Assembly (NCBI RefSeq): GCF_042242105.1 | Contig: NC_092027.1 | Span: 11,875,721 to 11,939,720 of the forward strand | Direction: 5' to 3' | Length of the DNA: 64,000 bases | DNA from: Pempheris klunzingeri | Taxonomy: Eukaryota > Chordata > Actinopteri > Acropomatiformes > Pempheridae | Shown here: one piece after another, positions 39,525 through 52,209 of the stretch | Numbering within the stretch: position 1 is the stretch's first letter | Layout of the letters: each line of letters starts with the position of its first letter | Position numbers and translations under genes: made by a program | The notes under the pieces: model-generated | The model's input: the letters and a program-made list of their open reading frames with translations, nothing else | Database searches by the model: none | What the model was told of the DNA's origin: nothing

Positions 39525-40539
39525 GCTAAAGTACAAATTCTTGTTGTAATTTCTACAGTAAACTTTGTCAAAGTGTAAAAAAACAAATGCATCATGATTT
39601 ATTGAACAAACGGAATGCAACTCTGGAGGATAAATCCTGAAGCCTTTATTGTTCTTTAAAAAAATGTAATCTGTTTATGAAATATCCACCATATGTATGT
39701 TTTTAAATGTGGTGGACACCAGACTGAAGGCAAAAAAAACCAAGAAAAGTAAAGATGGCTGCAGTACAGTCCTGGCAGAGATACCACCCAAAAGCCCCCC
39801 TTTAAAACCCTCTGTGGTAAACGTTTTATTTGTAAATTTAAGTAAAACTGACTTTACAAGACAGCTCTGATTTATTGGCAGTGACAGTTCAGTTCAGTTA
39901 ACAGTTAAGAAAGCACATTGCCAAAGCAATTACATAGAATTCATGGAGAATTATGAGATCAGTGTGTGTTTGCAGGTTTGAATATGTTTGTGGGTGTTCA
40001 TCATGACCGTATTACATTGTGCCTGTTGTCACTGCATTGCTGTGAAACAGTGAAACAGTTGACAACAGTGAAAATCTGCAGGAATCTGAAAGTTGGCACT
40101 TTACCCTCATTGACTCATTATAATATCAACATTTACTGTAACTGTTAAAACCAGACTTCACTGTAAATGTGTTCTTCCACCTGATGGAAAACATGAGTTG
40201 TCTTCATCTGAAACCAAATGGTTTGAACGTCATCAGCAGGACCTGAAAACAACATGAGGCTGTAGACCAAAGCCAAAGTATCTGTGAGGAGAGGACTGCA
40301 CAGTGATCTGATACAGCACTTACAGCCCTGCCCTGCTTTTACAATTTGTCTTGAGATTAACATTACATATTTTAAGATTGGTGGTGTATCCATTCCTTCC
40401 CTGTTACAACACCCTCTGTTGTTTGTGCCAAAATACTCTCTCATTCCTTGTTGCTTATGTCAGGGTGTAAGCCGCGGGCTATATAAATCCATTCCCTGGC
40501 CAAAGACTGACTGAATACACACAGATGGTGTGATTTAAT
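39525..40539. other. Intergenic stretch, nothing recognised
   Basis: AT-rich sequence between Tc1 element B and the next MITE. A CTATATAAATCC motif next to GCCGCGGG near 40470-40492 looks TATA-like but has no gene model downstream. I see no coding or RNA gene. Confidence 0.5.
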
Positions 40540-41559
40540 CAGAGATGGAATCAATATCCTCGACTTTTACTTGAGAAAAAGTAACAATATCACAGTGTAA
40601 AAATACACTGTTACAGGTAAAAGGTATGCAATCAAAAAGGTGAGAGTACTCATTATGCAAAACAGCCCATCTCAGAATCATATATATCATGTTGGATTAT
40701 CATTATTGATGCATTATTTATGTTCATCACTTTAATGTTGCAGCTACAAAAGGCAGCACTCATTTTAATGACTTATATGCTGCTGGGCAGGGTCGGACTG
40801 GAAACAAAATTTGGCCATGGCAATTTTTGTCTGGACAAGCTGCATTTTTTCCAACATGAGTACAGCAATGCCAGGCTATTTATAACATCTCCTAGCGCCA
40901 TTAACACTGTCGCTACTTAGAGATGTGTGGACTGCAGTAATATCCGCGGGCATCATGGTTAATCTATGGTTCAGGTCATAAAAATTCTGATTAACAGCTG
41001 AAGGTGGGCAAAATAATGATAATAGTGCATATCCCCATTAAGAAGACACAGTAATGGTCTGTAATCTTTTTCACATCCTAAAAGTCACACACACACACAG
41101 TCAAAATGTATACAGCACAACCGTTTGGAGTAAAGCAGCCGTCCTCCTGATAAATCCTGAGCTCCATCAGAGCTGCCTATAATATTTTTCAGAGGCTAAA
41201 GGTTTAATTCTGTGTCCCCTGGGAGTTTTTTTTACTGGTCTGCCAACTTTTTAACCACAGTCTTTAGTTGTACTGCTTCAATATCCCACAATATTTGCAG
41301 CAGCAACATAACAGCAAGCACAGGAATGTTCACAGTCACTAAGAGCAGACTCTCTAATCCCTGAAGTATACCTAAATCCTTAATAATAACACTTATACAT
41401 CAATACAGCACACTACTGAAGCTGGGACACAACTGTAATGGAGTAAAAAAATACAATATTTCCTTTTGAAATGTTGTGGAGTAGAAGTTTAAAATAGCAT
41501 AAAATGGAAAAACTCAACTCAAGTGCAAATAGATGTACTTAGTTACATTCTACCAACTG
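40540..41559 (+). mobile_element. Non-autonomous element, family A, near full length
   Basis: The left end CAGAGATGGAATCAATATCC resembles the left ends at 22226 and 48146. The right half contains GAAATGTTGTGGAGTAGAAG and ends ACTTAGTTACATTCTACCAA. The termini (CAGAG.TGG and CCAACTG) are roughly inverse, as in hAT-type MITEs. The interior is AT-rich without an open frame. I recognise the family from percomorph genomes. The target duplication was not resolved. Confidence 0.55.
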
Positions 41560-42100
41560 AATTAGTTAAGTTCCTCCAATGTTTGGGTACATTTTAAGAC
41601 ATTTGTATTTGTTCTTAAAACTGCAGATTAAGAAGATGTTTATGGGTGCATTTGACAACAAAGTGTGTCAGTGCCCAGGTATGATTTCATGATGTTTAGC
41701 ACATTCTGACTTTAAAATTGGGGCAAATTCAAGCCTGGCCGGTCCTGTTTAGGACATTGTAAAATGGCTCATAAATTCCTAGAGTATTTCAACTCTTACT
41801 CCACTCATAGTCCCACTGACTTGTAGTCTTCAGAGGAGAAGAAAAAGCTGCACATTAACACTTTTACACTTCTAAGTAGGCATTAGTTACAGAAAAGCCC
41901 TGCAGCAGACCTTTTCTCTTTCCAGCAAGCCTGTTTGGTGTTTGCACTTGTATGTTCCCAGCCAGACTACAAGTGTTTGACTTTTTTGGGGGGTAACTTT
42001 CCCCTAATTACTGCACAGACTGACGGAAAACCCTCGCTCTGACTCTGCTGTTACCAGGCCAGTGAATAGAGATTCAGATCGCATCTAACAGGCTGCAGCA
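41560..42100. other. Upstream flank of the unrecognised secreted-protein gene
   Basis: No gene or repeat is evident. This is the likely promoter region for the noncoding first exon that ends at 42190. I cannot identify a convincing TATA box. Confidence 0.4.
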
Positions 42101-42946
42101 GCCAACGACTCATTTTTTCCGACGACTTCAGGCACCAGAGGAGCGTCGCAGCACTCACACACTGCTTCGTCGCTGGGGTTTCTTTGCAAGGTAAGACACA
42201 TTATACACACAAGACATGAGTGAAATTGTGTGGTAACGAGGACAAAGATGTGTGTATGAGTTTAAAGTCGTTGCAGTGATCAGGAGTTGTTTGCAAACCT
42301 GCTCCGTTAATTTTTTTTTATTTTTACTGCTGGCAAACCATGAAGCTACCGAAAGGAAAGTAAAACTTCCGGCAATAATATAAAGAAAGAAAGCATAAAG
42401 TCTTTCTGCAGCCTTTTAAAGATTAAAAAATGAATGTTCTTGACTGAGAATGACGTGGCAGTGCATAGCCTGAATACGCTGTAATGTAAATTTGTGTTCT
42501 TTTTATTAAATGTAACATAATCTATACTTTTATTTTGAAGGTAGAATAACATTTTGCCTGCATTGACACAGATTTATGCCGCTGAAAGGTCTCAGTTATT
42601 CTTAACTTAATATATAATTAGTTAGATAGTGCATATATTTTGATGATTGTATTATTATGGCTCAATTAAAAGTCTAATTTGTGCCTTCCAACATGAGATG
42701 AAAATGCTATAGTCTCTGTTTTGTTTTGGCAAGAGGATAGAGGAGACCTGTTTTGTGAATGAAACAATAGCTTTGCTACAGGAAAAGAGCACAGTGGAAA
42801 AAATGTTTAGTGGATAAGGTCTGTCATGATGCCAACGAATGGCCTTTCCAGCCTTTACAGCTGTGTGTGTGTGTGTTTGTTTCTCTATGAATACTGCTCC
42901 ACAAGTTTATTCAAGCATGATACTTCATATTTCAGCCAGTTTGGAG

Positions 42947-44672
42947 ATGCTCCAGGGGGCAGCGCGCAGGGCTGTGCTCTGCCTGTCCTGTTCTCTGCTG
43001 TTGGGGGTCTGTTTCCCAGCAGAGGGTGCAGGAGCAGCGGGGCCTCTTCCTACTTTTCCCCCTGAACAAGAGTCTGGGGAACCAGACCTTGAGGATTGGG
43101 AGTGGGGCTCTGGATCATCTTTGCTGCACCTGCTCCACAGCTTCCCTGCTGACAGCCCCTTCATTACAGAGACCTCAGGAAAACCAGTCAACTGCACCCA
43201 GCGCTTCTGGTTACCTCCGTCCTCTGCAGTCTGCTGGGATAACATAGCCGGGCCCGAGGAGTTCGCCAGGTCCCGTCTGCTTGTTCTCCAGAACAGGGCT
43301 GCCTTGCAGGCTGTGTCCACCTCTACTGGGGTGGATGAGGGAGGGATCTCCTACGAACAGCAAGCCAGAGAGGAGGTCCAGGGGATCCACTCAGACCACC
43401 AGAGTGTGGTGGAAACTGTGCAGACCATGGAGAAGGTGTTTGTCTCACTGGAGGAGAAGAGGAAAGAGGGGAAGGAGCAGGGGCTCCTCACAAGGTGAGA
43501 AACAGAAGTCCATGGACCATTTGACAGATTAAATAACACTGTATGAAAATGATTACATAGTCCCCAGTGTTAACATTTTCTTTGGACAATCTCCTTGACT
43601 TAACATAAAACACATAACACATTTTTGACAAACCTAACTGGTGAAAACAGAGCCACTCTCTATTTTTGAACAAAGAGCTGCTAAATTAAAGTTACAGGCA
43701 GAGAATGAATGAAATGAGCACAAGCAGCAGATCTGTGACTGCAATTAGACTGCATGATGCTATAGCCTGATATGTATAAGATCAGGATGACTGAGTAGAA
43801 TAGCCTGATGTGAAGGAGACGTGTACTATTGACATCAATTTACAATAAATTCCAGACAGGATTAAATATATATAATCCCTTAACAGTGGGCTCCCAAATG
43901 TTGTCTTGAGTGTTTCTTTTCATTTTAATCTTTACTATAATCAAGTATCATAATGTAAGCTGTCGTGCACTGACAGAAGGGAGGATAACCTGAATTCTTA
44001 TTGGAAAAGAGCAGGTACATGGACATACTCATGGTTTGGCTTTCTGATTTATGATTATACACATACATCAGAATCAGTTTCCAGAGATCAGTCATAAAAT
44101 ACAGCTGCAAGCCTCACTGTGCAGAGACAAATTCATTAAGTTTCTGTGTGGGATTGTTGTCCAAATCATTGTTAGTGAGCGAGTCAGGAACTCCGGATCC
44201 ATGTAGCTTGTTTGGCCAAAACACAGCACTATATGAGTGCCAAAGAAGACAGAGTGGAAACAGCATCCAGACAAGCAGCTGAGTCGTTTCAAGTGTTTTC
44301 CAATAGTCCTCTGTGGGGACATCTGGCCAAGGCGAGGCTCTGGCACTTACATGGTTGCAGAGAACTAATGCATCTCATGCTTTCTCTCGATTGGATGTAA
44401 CAGAGGAAACTCATTATTCTTGAACAGTCATCAGTTTTGGGGGGATAAAATCGTATGCAAAAAAAGTAGTGTACAAATATGTCAAAAAGCCTCAGACATT
44501 TACTTAACATTTGCATTTTGTCCTTTTCAGCATGAAACAACATCTTGCCGGCACCAGGGACGCCATAGATGGAAGAGAGCACATGGCAAACATCCTGGAG
44601 AATCACTTTTCTATTTTAGAGAAGACTCTGCTTAACATGCAACTTCGACTCAACAAACTCATCCTGCAGTGA
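42947..44672 (+). CDS. Unrecognised predicted secreted coiled-coil protein
   Basis: Two coding exons, 42947-43494 and 44531-44672, give 229 residues. A noncoding first exon probably ends at 42190 (TTTGCAAG|GTAAGA), and coding exon 1 begins after the TTTCAG at 42931-42935. I chose the first ATG after that acceptor; the frame is open further upstream only through intron. Residues 1-25 are a signal-peptide-like Arg-Arg plus hydrophobic stretch (LCLSCSLLLGVCFPAEG). Residues 26-60 are Pro- and acid-rich, with DLEDWEWGSGSS, which fits a glycosaminoglycan attachment pattern. N82 lies in an N-C-T sequon, and C83 and C96 could pair. Residues about 105-229 look helical with heptad-like hydrophobics (VVETVQTMEKVFVSL, ILENHFSILEKTLLNMQLRL), so the protein probably oligomerises. 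I do not recognise the family. ATTAAA at 44773 is a likely poly(A) signal. Confidence 0.8.
43495..44530 (+). other. Intron of the unrecognised gene
   Basis: This 1.0-kb intron is bounded by AAG|GTGAGA and CTTTTCAG. It is AT-rich and nothing else was recognised in it. Confidence 0.7.
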
Positions 44673-44772
44673 TGACGGCAAGAACCCGTTGCCTCTTTTC
44701 CTCCCCTCATTTGAACTGTATTTATATATCCATGTATTGTACAACGATGTAGCAAATGCATGTATGCTCAAG

Positions 44773-44778
44773 ATTAAA
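44773..44778 (+). other. Poly(A) signal (ATTAAA)
   Basis: A variant signal 100 bases after the stop of the unrecognised gene. A canonical AATAAA occurs later at about 44872. Confidence 0.5.
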
Positions 44779-45124
44779 TTAGTCTGTAGTAGGAGGACAA
44801 AACACACTTGATATGCACCTTATGTCATCAAAACATCTGCCAAAGTAACCTGTGTAACCAAGAATCAGAAAAATAAACCCCACACTATCTGGGAGATTTG
44901 ATGTAGCCGTTAAATGTGGTTTTATGTTTCCAGCTTGCAAACGTGTTCCACGTGCAGATTTCATGGTTACACTGACGGCCGCCAGTAAAACCGCAACAAA
45001 CTGTGTGAAGCTTGGAACAGAATAAGTGACTTGTTTTAACACATCATTCAACATTCACTCTCCAATATTGTGGTGTAAAAGAAACACATGTAGGGCAACA
45101 TGAATATCAGACAACACGAATATC

Positions 45125-45130
45125 TTTATT
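45125..45130 (-). other. chrac1 poly(A) signal (candidate)
   Basis: TTTATT on the plus strand, reading AATAAA on the minus strand, about 950 bases after the chrac1 stop. Another TTTATT at about 45457 is an alternative. Confidence 0.4.
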
Positions 45131-46074
45131 TTATTATCAAATCTAAACAATTTGCAATTTTACGAACAAAATGCCTTGTAGGTGGTCAGCTGTTTTATAA
45201 ACATTAAATAGTCACATATCATTCGGCTGAGTGTGAATTTTCATTTGGAGAGACACAGCATGTTTAGTTACTTTGAAGCGAAGCTGGAAAAAAGAGGTAT
45301 TTGTACTTTTGATTAGTCACACAACTTTCAAGTATTTATGATAAACGACTCACAACTCTCAGGTATAACTTAAAGTAGAATCCGTAACATCAGCATATTT
45401 CACTGTGAGATCAATGTTTGACAGCATTTCTAAAATAAAGTGTTCACCCCAATCTTTATTTTAAAAGGCAATAATAACTCTGACACATCTGCGCTCCAGC
45501 TGTGTGGAATGGATTCCCATTATGTCCTGGTCTGTTACGCAGAGTGAGCTCATATAGGCCTCCACGTTGTTAAGAAAAAACAAACCCCCTGATTGTTGCG
45601 CATGCATAACAAGCATGAAATTTATAAGATGCCGCTACCAGAAAATCTTCAAAAGTGGTGTAGGAATACTGGCCAAACGTTAAATCATTCTGATATCATA
45701 AAACACATAATCTACCAGCAACAGCCGTTCTTAAGCCTGCACAGAGATATTGGCTTTGGAGAGGTGATCAGTTGCAGGAGACTTGAGGGGTGATAACATT
45801 ATGATTCATCTAAGGCTGCTTTGTTTAGGACATTGGTACAAATTCAGATTTCTTGCATGAAGTTTTTATTACGAACATGTGGTACAACTTCTATGTTCCT
45901 CTAAGACTCTGTGTGTTGTTGTGGTCTCTGAGTCTTTCACGTTTGCCCTACATGGCTTTACTTTCAGCTCCATGTCCACTAACTTCCTCCACGAGCCCTA
46001 CAGCTGAACTCTGACAATGTTTTTAAAAGCATTGAGAAAGTTCAGGATGACTCTTCTGTCCAAGCGTGTCCTTT

Positions 46075-47998
46075 TTAATAGTCAGTGTCCTCTTCTTGCA
46101 TTTGATCCAAAGACTTGAGGTAGTCTCGAGCCAGGATCTTCTTGGGCAGGATATCTGTCAGTTAAAAACAGATTATTACACCGTGTCAACCTCGTTCTTG
46201 CACCAGAAGCTTGAGGCCATGAAGTGCTGTGAAACTGAGTTTACAGTTTCTGAACAGGTGATGAGTGATTGTGAAAACAGATCTTGAAAACCTAACATTG
46301 TTCTGTAGTGCAAAGTGATCCCGCGGTAGATTAGAGTTTCAGGAACTCTCAGGTGGCCACAGTTTTTTTTAAATCATGGCTGTGCAGTCACGCAGTAATC
46401 ATGAGCTTTCTGCAGCAGAAAACACTGCTACAACAAAAACTGTTTTAAATCTAATGCAGAAAACTAATTTCTGATTATTGCAAGCAAAAAGAGGTGCTTG
46501 TGTTGAATAAAGTATTTATCAAGAGCGTGAAAAGGCTGCACACTTGTCGAAAAATGCACCTGTTGATTATTGTCCAAACTAATTGATGTTTTACTTTAAA
46601 GTCCAAGAACTGGTTTCTACCCTAATATTTTAACAGATTCTAATAAAGAGGGAGGAAATGGCTGCTTGCGGTCAAAAGTGATAAGGCAGGGGAGAAAAGC
46701 ACTGCTCATAAACAGTGACAGGTTTATCACCTATTGAAATATGAAATGTTAAATTTAAAGAATACAAGTTCCCAGTTAGAATAAAACACTGGTTGAACTA
46801 AAGCAATAACCTTTTGTGGCTGGGAGATAAAGCGATTTAGGCCTTAGGAATAATGCAGTAAAATATGAGTAAGGGGAGATACCGTATTGATTAGATCCTC
46901 CATCATATATATATATATTTATATTACAATATTCATATATAATGTGATAAAGTAAATTATGGGAATTAATCTACCTTCTGTCATTTAATGATAATGTATT
47001 TTCTTTGGTGTACACCATTGCACACAGTTTAACACAACAGACTATTCTAAACACTTGGCACCTAGCTGAGCCCAATACAATCTAACACAACAGTCCTGCA
47101 ATAAATCTCACTGTCATGAATGTTTACATGTTCTAGTTTTGCTGAAACTGTTGATCTACGTGCTCTAAAGTGACCATAAAGATGAATCAGCTGCTGTGCT
47201 GTTGTACTGAACCAGGCCTGCAGATGTAAATTAGCTAAACTTGTGTTTCATTAAACTGGAAGACATTTACATTGGGGTTTTTTTGGGGGGCAAATTTATG
47301 TCAATGAGTGTGTGTGAAATGTTAAACAGCTCTGACACAATGGCACAAACTATGAGTTGAAACAGTTTCAGCATAAACAGAACATTTTAACATTTTAGTG
47401 GAGATCACATTCACTGATGAGCTTTTGAATTTGACTGCATTCTTGTTGTATAGCCTGATGTAACCATACTTCACATAAACCCAGACAGTGTCCAGGCTAA
47501 TGTAGTGTCTCAGTGATAAAGGTGCAGGCAGGTGAGTCTCACCTGTGAGGAAGTGGAAAGTCTCCTTCTCCTCTGCGGTGTGAGCCAGGTCGCTGTATGA
47601 CAGGCTGTTGCTGTCTTTCCCGGATCCGTTGTTGTAAGAGGACAGGGCCAGGTGCTGGACAAACAGCTCCTTCAACAACACAGCACAAGTCAGCTAAAGG
47701 ACCGACTCACAACAACGAGCGGACACCGGAGCTCAAATGGAGACTGAAGCAGCTACGTTTATAGTTACTGTCCGAGAAGCTAACGGCGGGCTAATCCCTG
47801 AGCTGGTGAATTAGCAGCGATACTTAGCATCAAACTGTAGCTTACTGTCGCCTTGGTGGTGAGAAACAGAGCGTCCTGGTTGATGCTGGAGACATCGGGG
47901 GAGCTCTTCATTATCAGCCTCACTCTGGAAATAGGCAGCGAGATGTTTTTTTTGCTAGCCGACGTTTGGTCGTTTTTGTCGGGATTATTTTGAGACAT
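46075..47998 (-). CDS. chrac1: Chromatin accessibility complex protein 1 (histone fold)
   Basis: Three exons in transcript order: 47846-47998, 47543-47669, 46075-46154, giving 119 residues. The histone-fold core is clear: SLPISRVRLIMKSSPDVSSI then NQDALFLTTKATELFVQHLA, then SYSDLAHTAEEKETFHFLT and DILPKKILARDYLKSLD. CHRAC1 pairs with POLE3 as an H2A/H2B-like dimer in the ISWI CHRAC remodelling complex in the nucleus. A second in-frame ATG six bases upstream (48002-48004) would add Met-Lys, so the start choice is open. The tail after the fold is short (LDQMQEEDTDY). Human CHRAC1, as I recall it, has a longer acidic tail and 131 residues. The gene is head-to-head with gatad1. Confidence 0.94.
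46155..47542 (-). other. chrac1 intron 2
   Basis: A 1.4-kb AT-rich intron with an AT-repeat patch near 46906-46922. Nothing else is recognisable. Confidence 0.6.
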
Positions 47999-48145
47999 CT
48001 TCATGAGGATGCGGCGCCAGACAGGCGGAACCTGTGGAGTATTGTTTTGAACAGGGGGAAAGAGTTTATTCTTCTTCGTCTCCAGATTAATGGTAGCTGG
48101 TGGTTGTTGCCCGGGGTTACCGCCCCCTGCTGGAGTGGAGTTACT

Positions 48146-48787
48146 AGAGGTGGAAATTATTTATTGCCTGGAGGAAGCACACAGACCCTTAACTTAAATA
48201 AAAGTACTAATACCACACTGTTAAAATTAGGAGTAAAAATAGCTCTATGTAAGTATAATCAGGAAAATGGTCTTAAAGTATTGTAAGTAAAAATATCTGT
48301 ATCATTAGATTATTATTACCTACGTGTTCGTATAGAGGCAGGACTTTACTGTTGCAGGGTGTGGTTGGATGGTTAATTTTCATATCGGATTGCAACTAAT
48401 GATTATTTTCATCATAGATTAATCTGCTGATTGTTCTCTCCATTAATCAACTGGTTTATAAAGATTGTTAAACTAAGACTGTCGTCACTATTATCCAGAG
48501 CCCAAAGTGACACCTTAAATGATTTAAATGACGATTAAATAGTCAGTCAAAGTAGTATTTGTACATTTTCATAGGTTTCGTGTGCAAAAATCTTAATTTG
48601 TGGTGTAACTAAAGCTGTCAAACAAATGTAGTGGAGTAAAATGTATATTATTTGCCTCTGACATGAGAAAATAAAAGTAGAAAGTAACATGAAAAGAAGA
48701 GACTCAAGTACAAATACCTCAAATGTGTAGGCCTGTTTTTGTGCAGTAAGCTACTTGAGTAAACAGGCTTAGTTACTTTCCAGCACA
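48146..48787 (+). mobile_element. Non-autonomous element, family A, between chrac1 and gatad1
   Basis: The left part has AGAGGTGGAAATTATTTATT and AACTTAAATAAAAGTACTAA. The right part has AATGTAGTGGAGTAAAATG and ends ACTTGAGTAAACAGGCTTAG plus TTACTTTCCAGCAC. It matches the layout of the 40540-41559 copy but is shorter and diverged. It occupies about half of the spacer between the two divergent promoters. Confidence 0.55.
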
Positions 48788-49059
48788 ACCTTTATCATGG
48801 AAAAATATTCAAATATTATCACTATTGTTATATTCTCTTGCAAAACCATTGCTTCAGACACTCCTTTCAGGGAGAGATCCAAATGTGACAGAGTTTGAGG
48901 TCTTATAAAATATAAATGATCATAAAAAGTAACGATAAACCATAATCATACATATAAAATAGAAATGTATGTAAAATATATACCGAATAAAATAAAATAA
49001 TGCTGTTATTCAGATGAAAGAGCTGTGTAGACTTTAAACTGTTGCTCCTCCTCCCGTCC

Positions 49060-49429
49060 AGTGGTGGCGCTTGATTTGCCCGCATCTGACACCACAGAAG
49101 AAGAGCCGCTAACGTCAGAAGCGGCGAAGAAGAAGAAGAAAAAAAAACAGTTGGCGTTAGCAATATGGCGGCGATGTGGCTGCGAAAATAAACAATCCAG
49201 GTTACAATTTGGATGTTGTCGTGAATATAGTATTTATTCGGATGTCACAACTAGTGGTTTAAGGTGTATCTGTCGCAGAAAGGAGACGTTTGTCTCTCTG
49301 TCGGTGTCATTTGTTGGAGTCACACCAGTGTGTTGTTGAGCTGAAGGAGCTGCCATCATCTCATTGTTGGACACTGTGATAATAACGTTGAGTTCTTCGT
49401 ACCTCGGCGTCGTTTTGTGACCATTAACG
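49060..49429 (+). promoter_or_regulatory. gatad1 promoter / 5' UTR with YY1-like site
   Basis: CAATATGGCGGCGATG at 49161-49176 fits the YY1 core (ATGGCGGC), a motif common at vertebrate housekeeping start sites. If transcription starts before it, its ATG opens an eight-codon upstream frame ending in TAA at 49190. The translation start at 49430 is in good context (GACGATGCCG). No TATA box was seen. Confidence 0.45.
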
Positions 49430-51171
<1,742 letters not shown>

Positions 51172-52209
51172 CACGACTGTGATATGGACTTAGTCTGTTG
51201 CTTTTAAACAGACGCATGTACATTTATGTAATATAAAGGAAGCAAATGGTTGTTAAACACAGCCATTACTTCAGATGGAAGACAGATTGTAATTTGATAC
51301 AAACCAGGTGGAATTACATTTCAAGCAAGTTGTTTACAAAGCTGCAACATGAGAATATTACTTTTGTATTTAGTAATAAACAAAGAAAGCTCTTTTCTAC
51401 TGTCCCATTTGTCTGTGATTGTTTAAAAAAAAAGTCATTGAGTTTATCATGTTTTATTTAATATATTTTCCCTTTTGTGGATTCATCTGTAAACACCTTA
51501 ATTTTAGAAATGATAAAGTGAGCAAAGTTACAGTGAAAGAAACTTTTAAAAACAACAAGAGTGAAGTTGCTGTCAAAGCACATGAGATGCTGCAGTACAC
51601 AGCAGATCTGATGTGATGTTTGTCCTTTCAGCGTCCTCTCCATGATGATACACCACAGTGGAGTCTCCTGTGTCTCCAGCTGCGTCGGACCGTGATGTGG
51701 GAAAACACTAAATTTGAGACATTACGGATTATGATTAAGATTTAATTGAAACAAAGATAGATAGATAGATAGATAGATAGAAATTCAGAAATGCACACAA
51801 GATGAATAAATTATTCTTATATTTGGCTACTTATCATTACATAACCTTAACACAACCATACCTCTACATATATCTGATACAAGCTGTTTTACATATTTAA
51901 GTTAAGTCAGGCGTCTCACAACTAGACGCTTACATTACTTATTGCGGTTTAGTCAGGTGAGATTAATGAAGCCGAACAAGGAAGTGCGCAGCAGTGAAGC
52001 CTCTCGCCCTTCGTCCACACTCTCTGATAACCACCTCAGTCAAACTCATTCAGCTTCGCCTCGCCTGAGAAACTCCCTGAATGCGGGTCTGTGCGACAGT
52101 CTCCCTGTGACCTCGAGGGTAAATTCTCCTCTCACAAATGACAAGAGAGTCGTTTCCCTTTAGGACTGGACATTATGAACTCTTCTTGAACACGTGAACA
52201 GGCCGGATT
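51172..52209. other. gatad1 3' UTR and upstream region of the naked-cuticle gene
   Basis: It includes the gatad1 poly(A) signal at 51375-51380, a GATA tetranucleotide run at 51756-51780, and a more GC-rich stretch at 51950-52200 just before the next ATG, probably its 5' UTR. An open frame of 73 codons at 51942-52163 ends 46 bases before that ATG and would be an upstream frame if transcribed. Confidence 0.5.

Noticed and set aside
40470-40500. TATA-like CTATATAAATCC next to a GC-rich block
   Set aside because: No first exon or downstream gene in the right distance could be supported.
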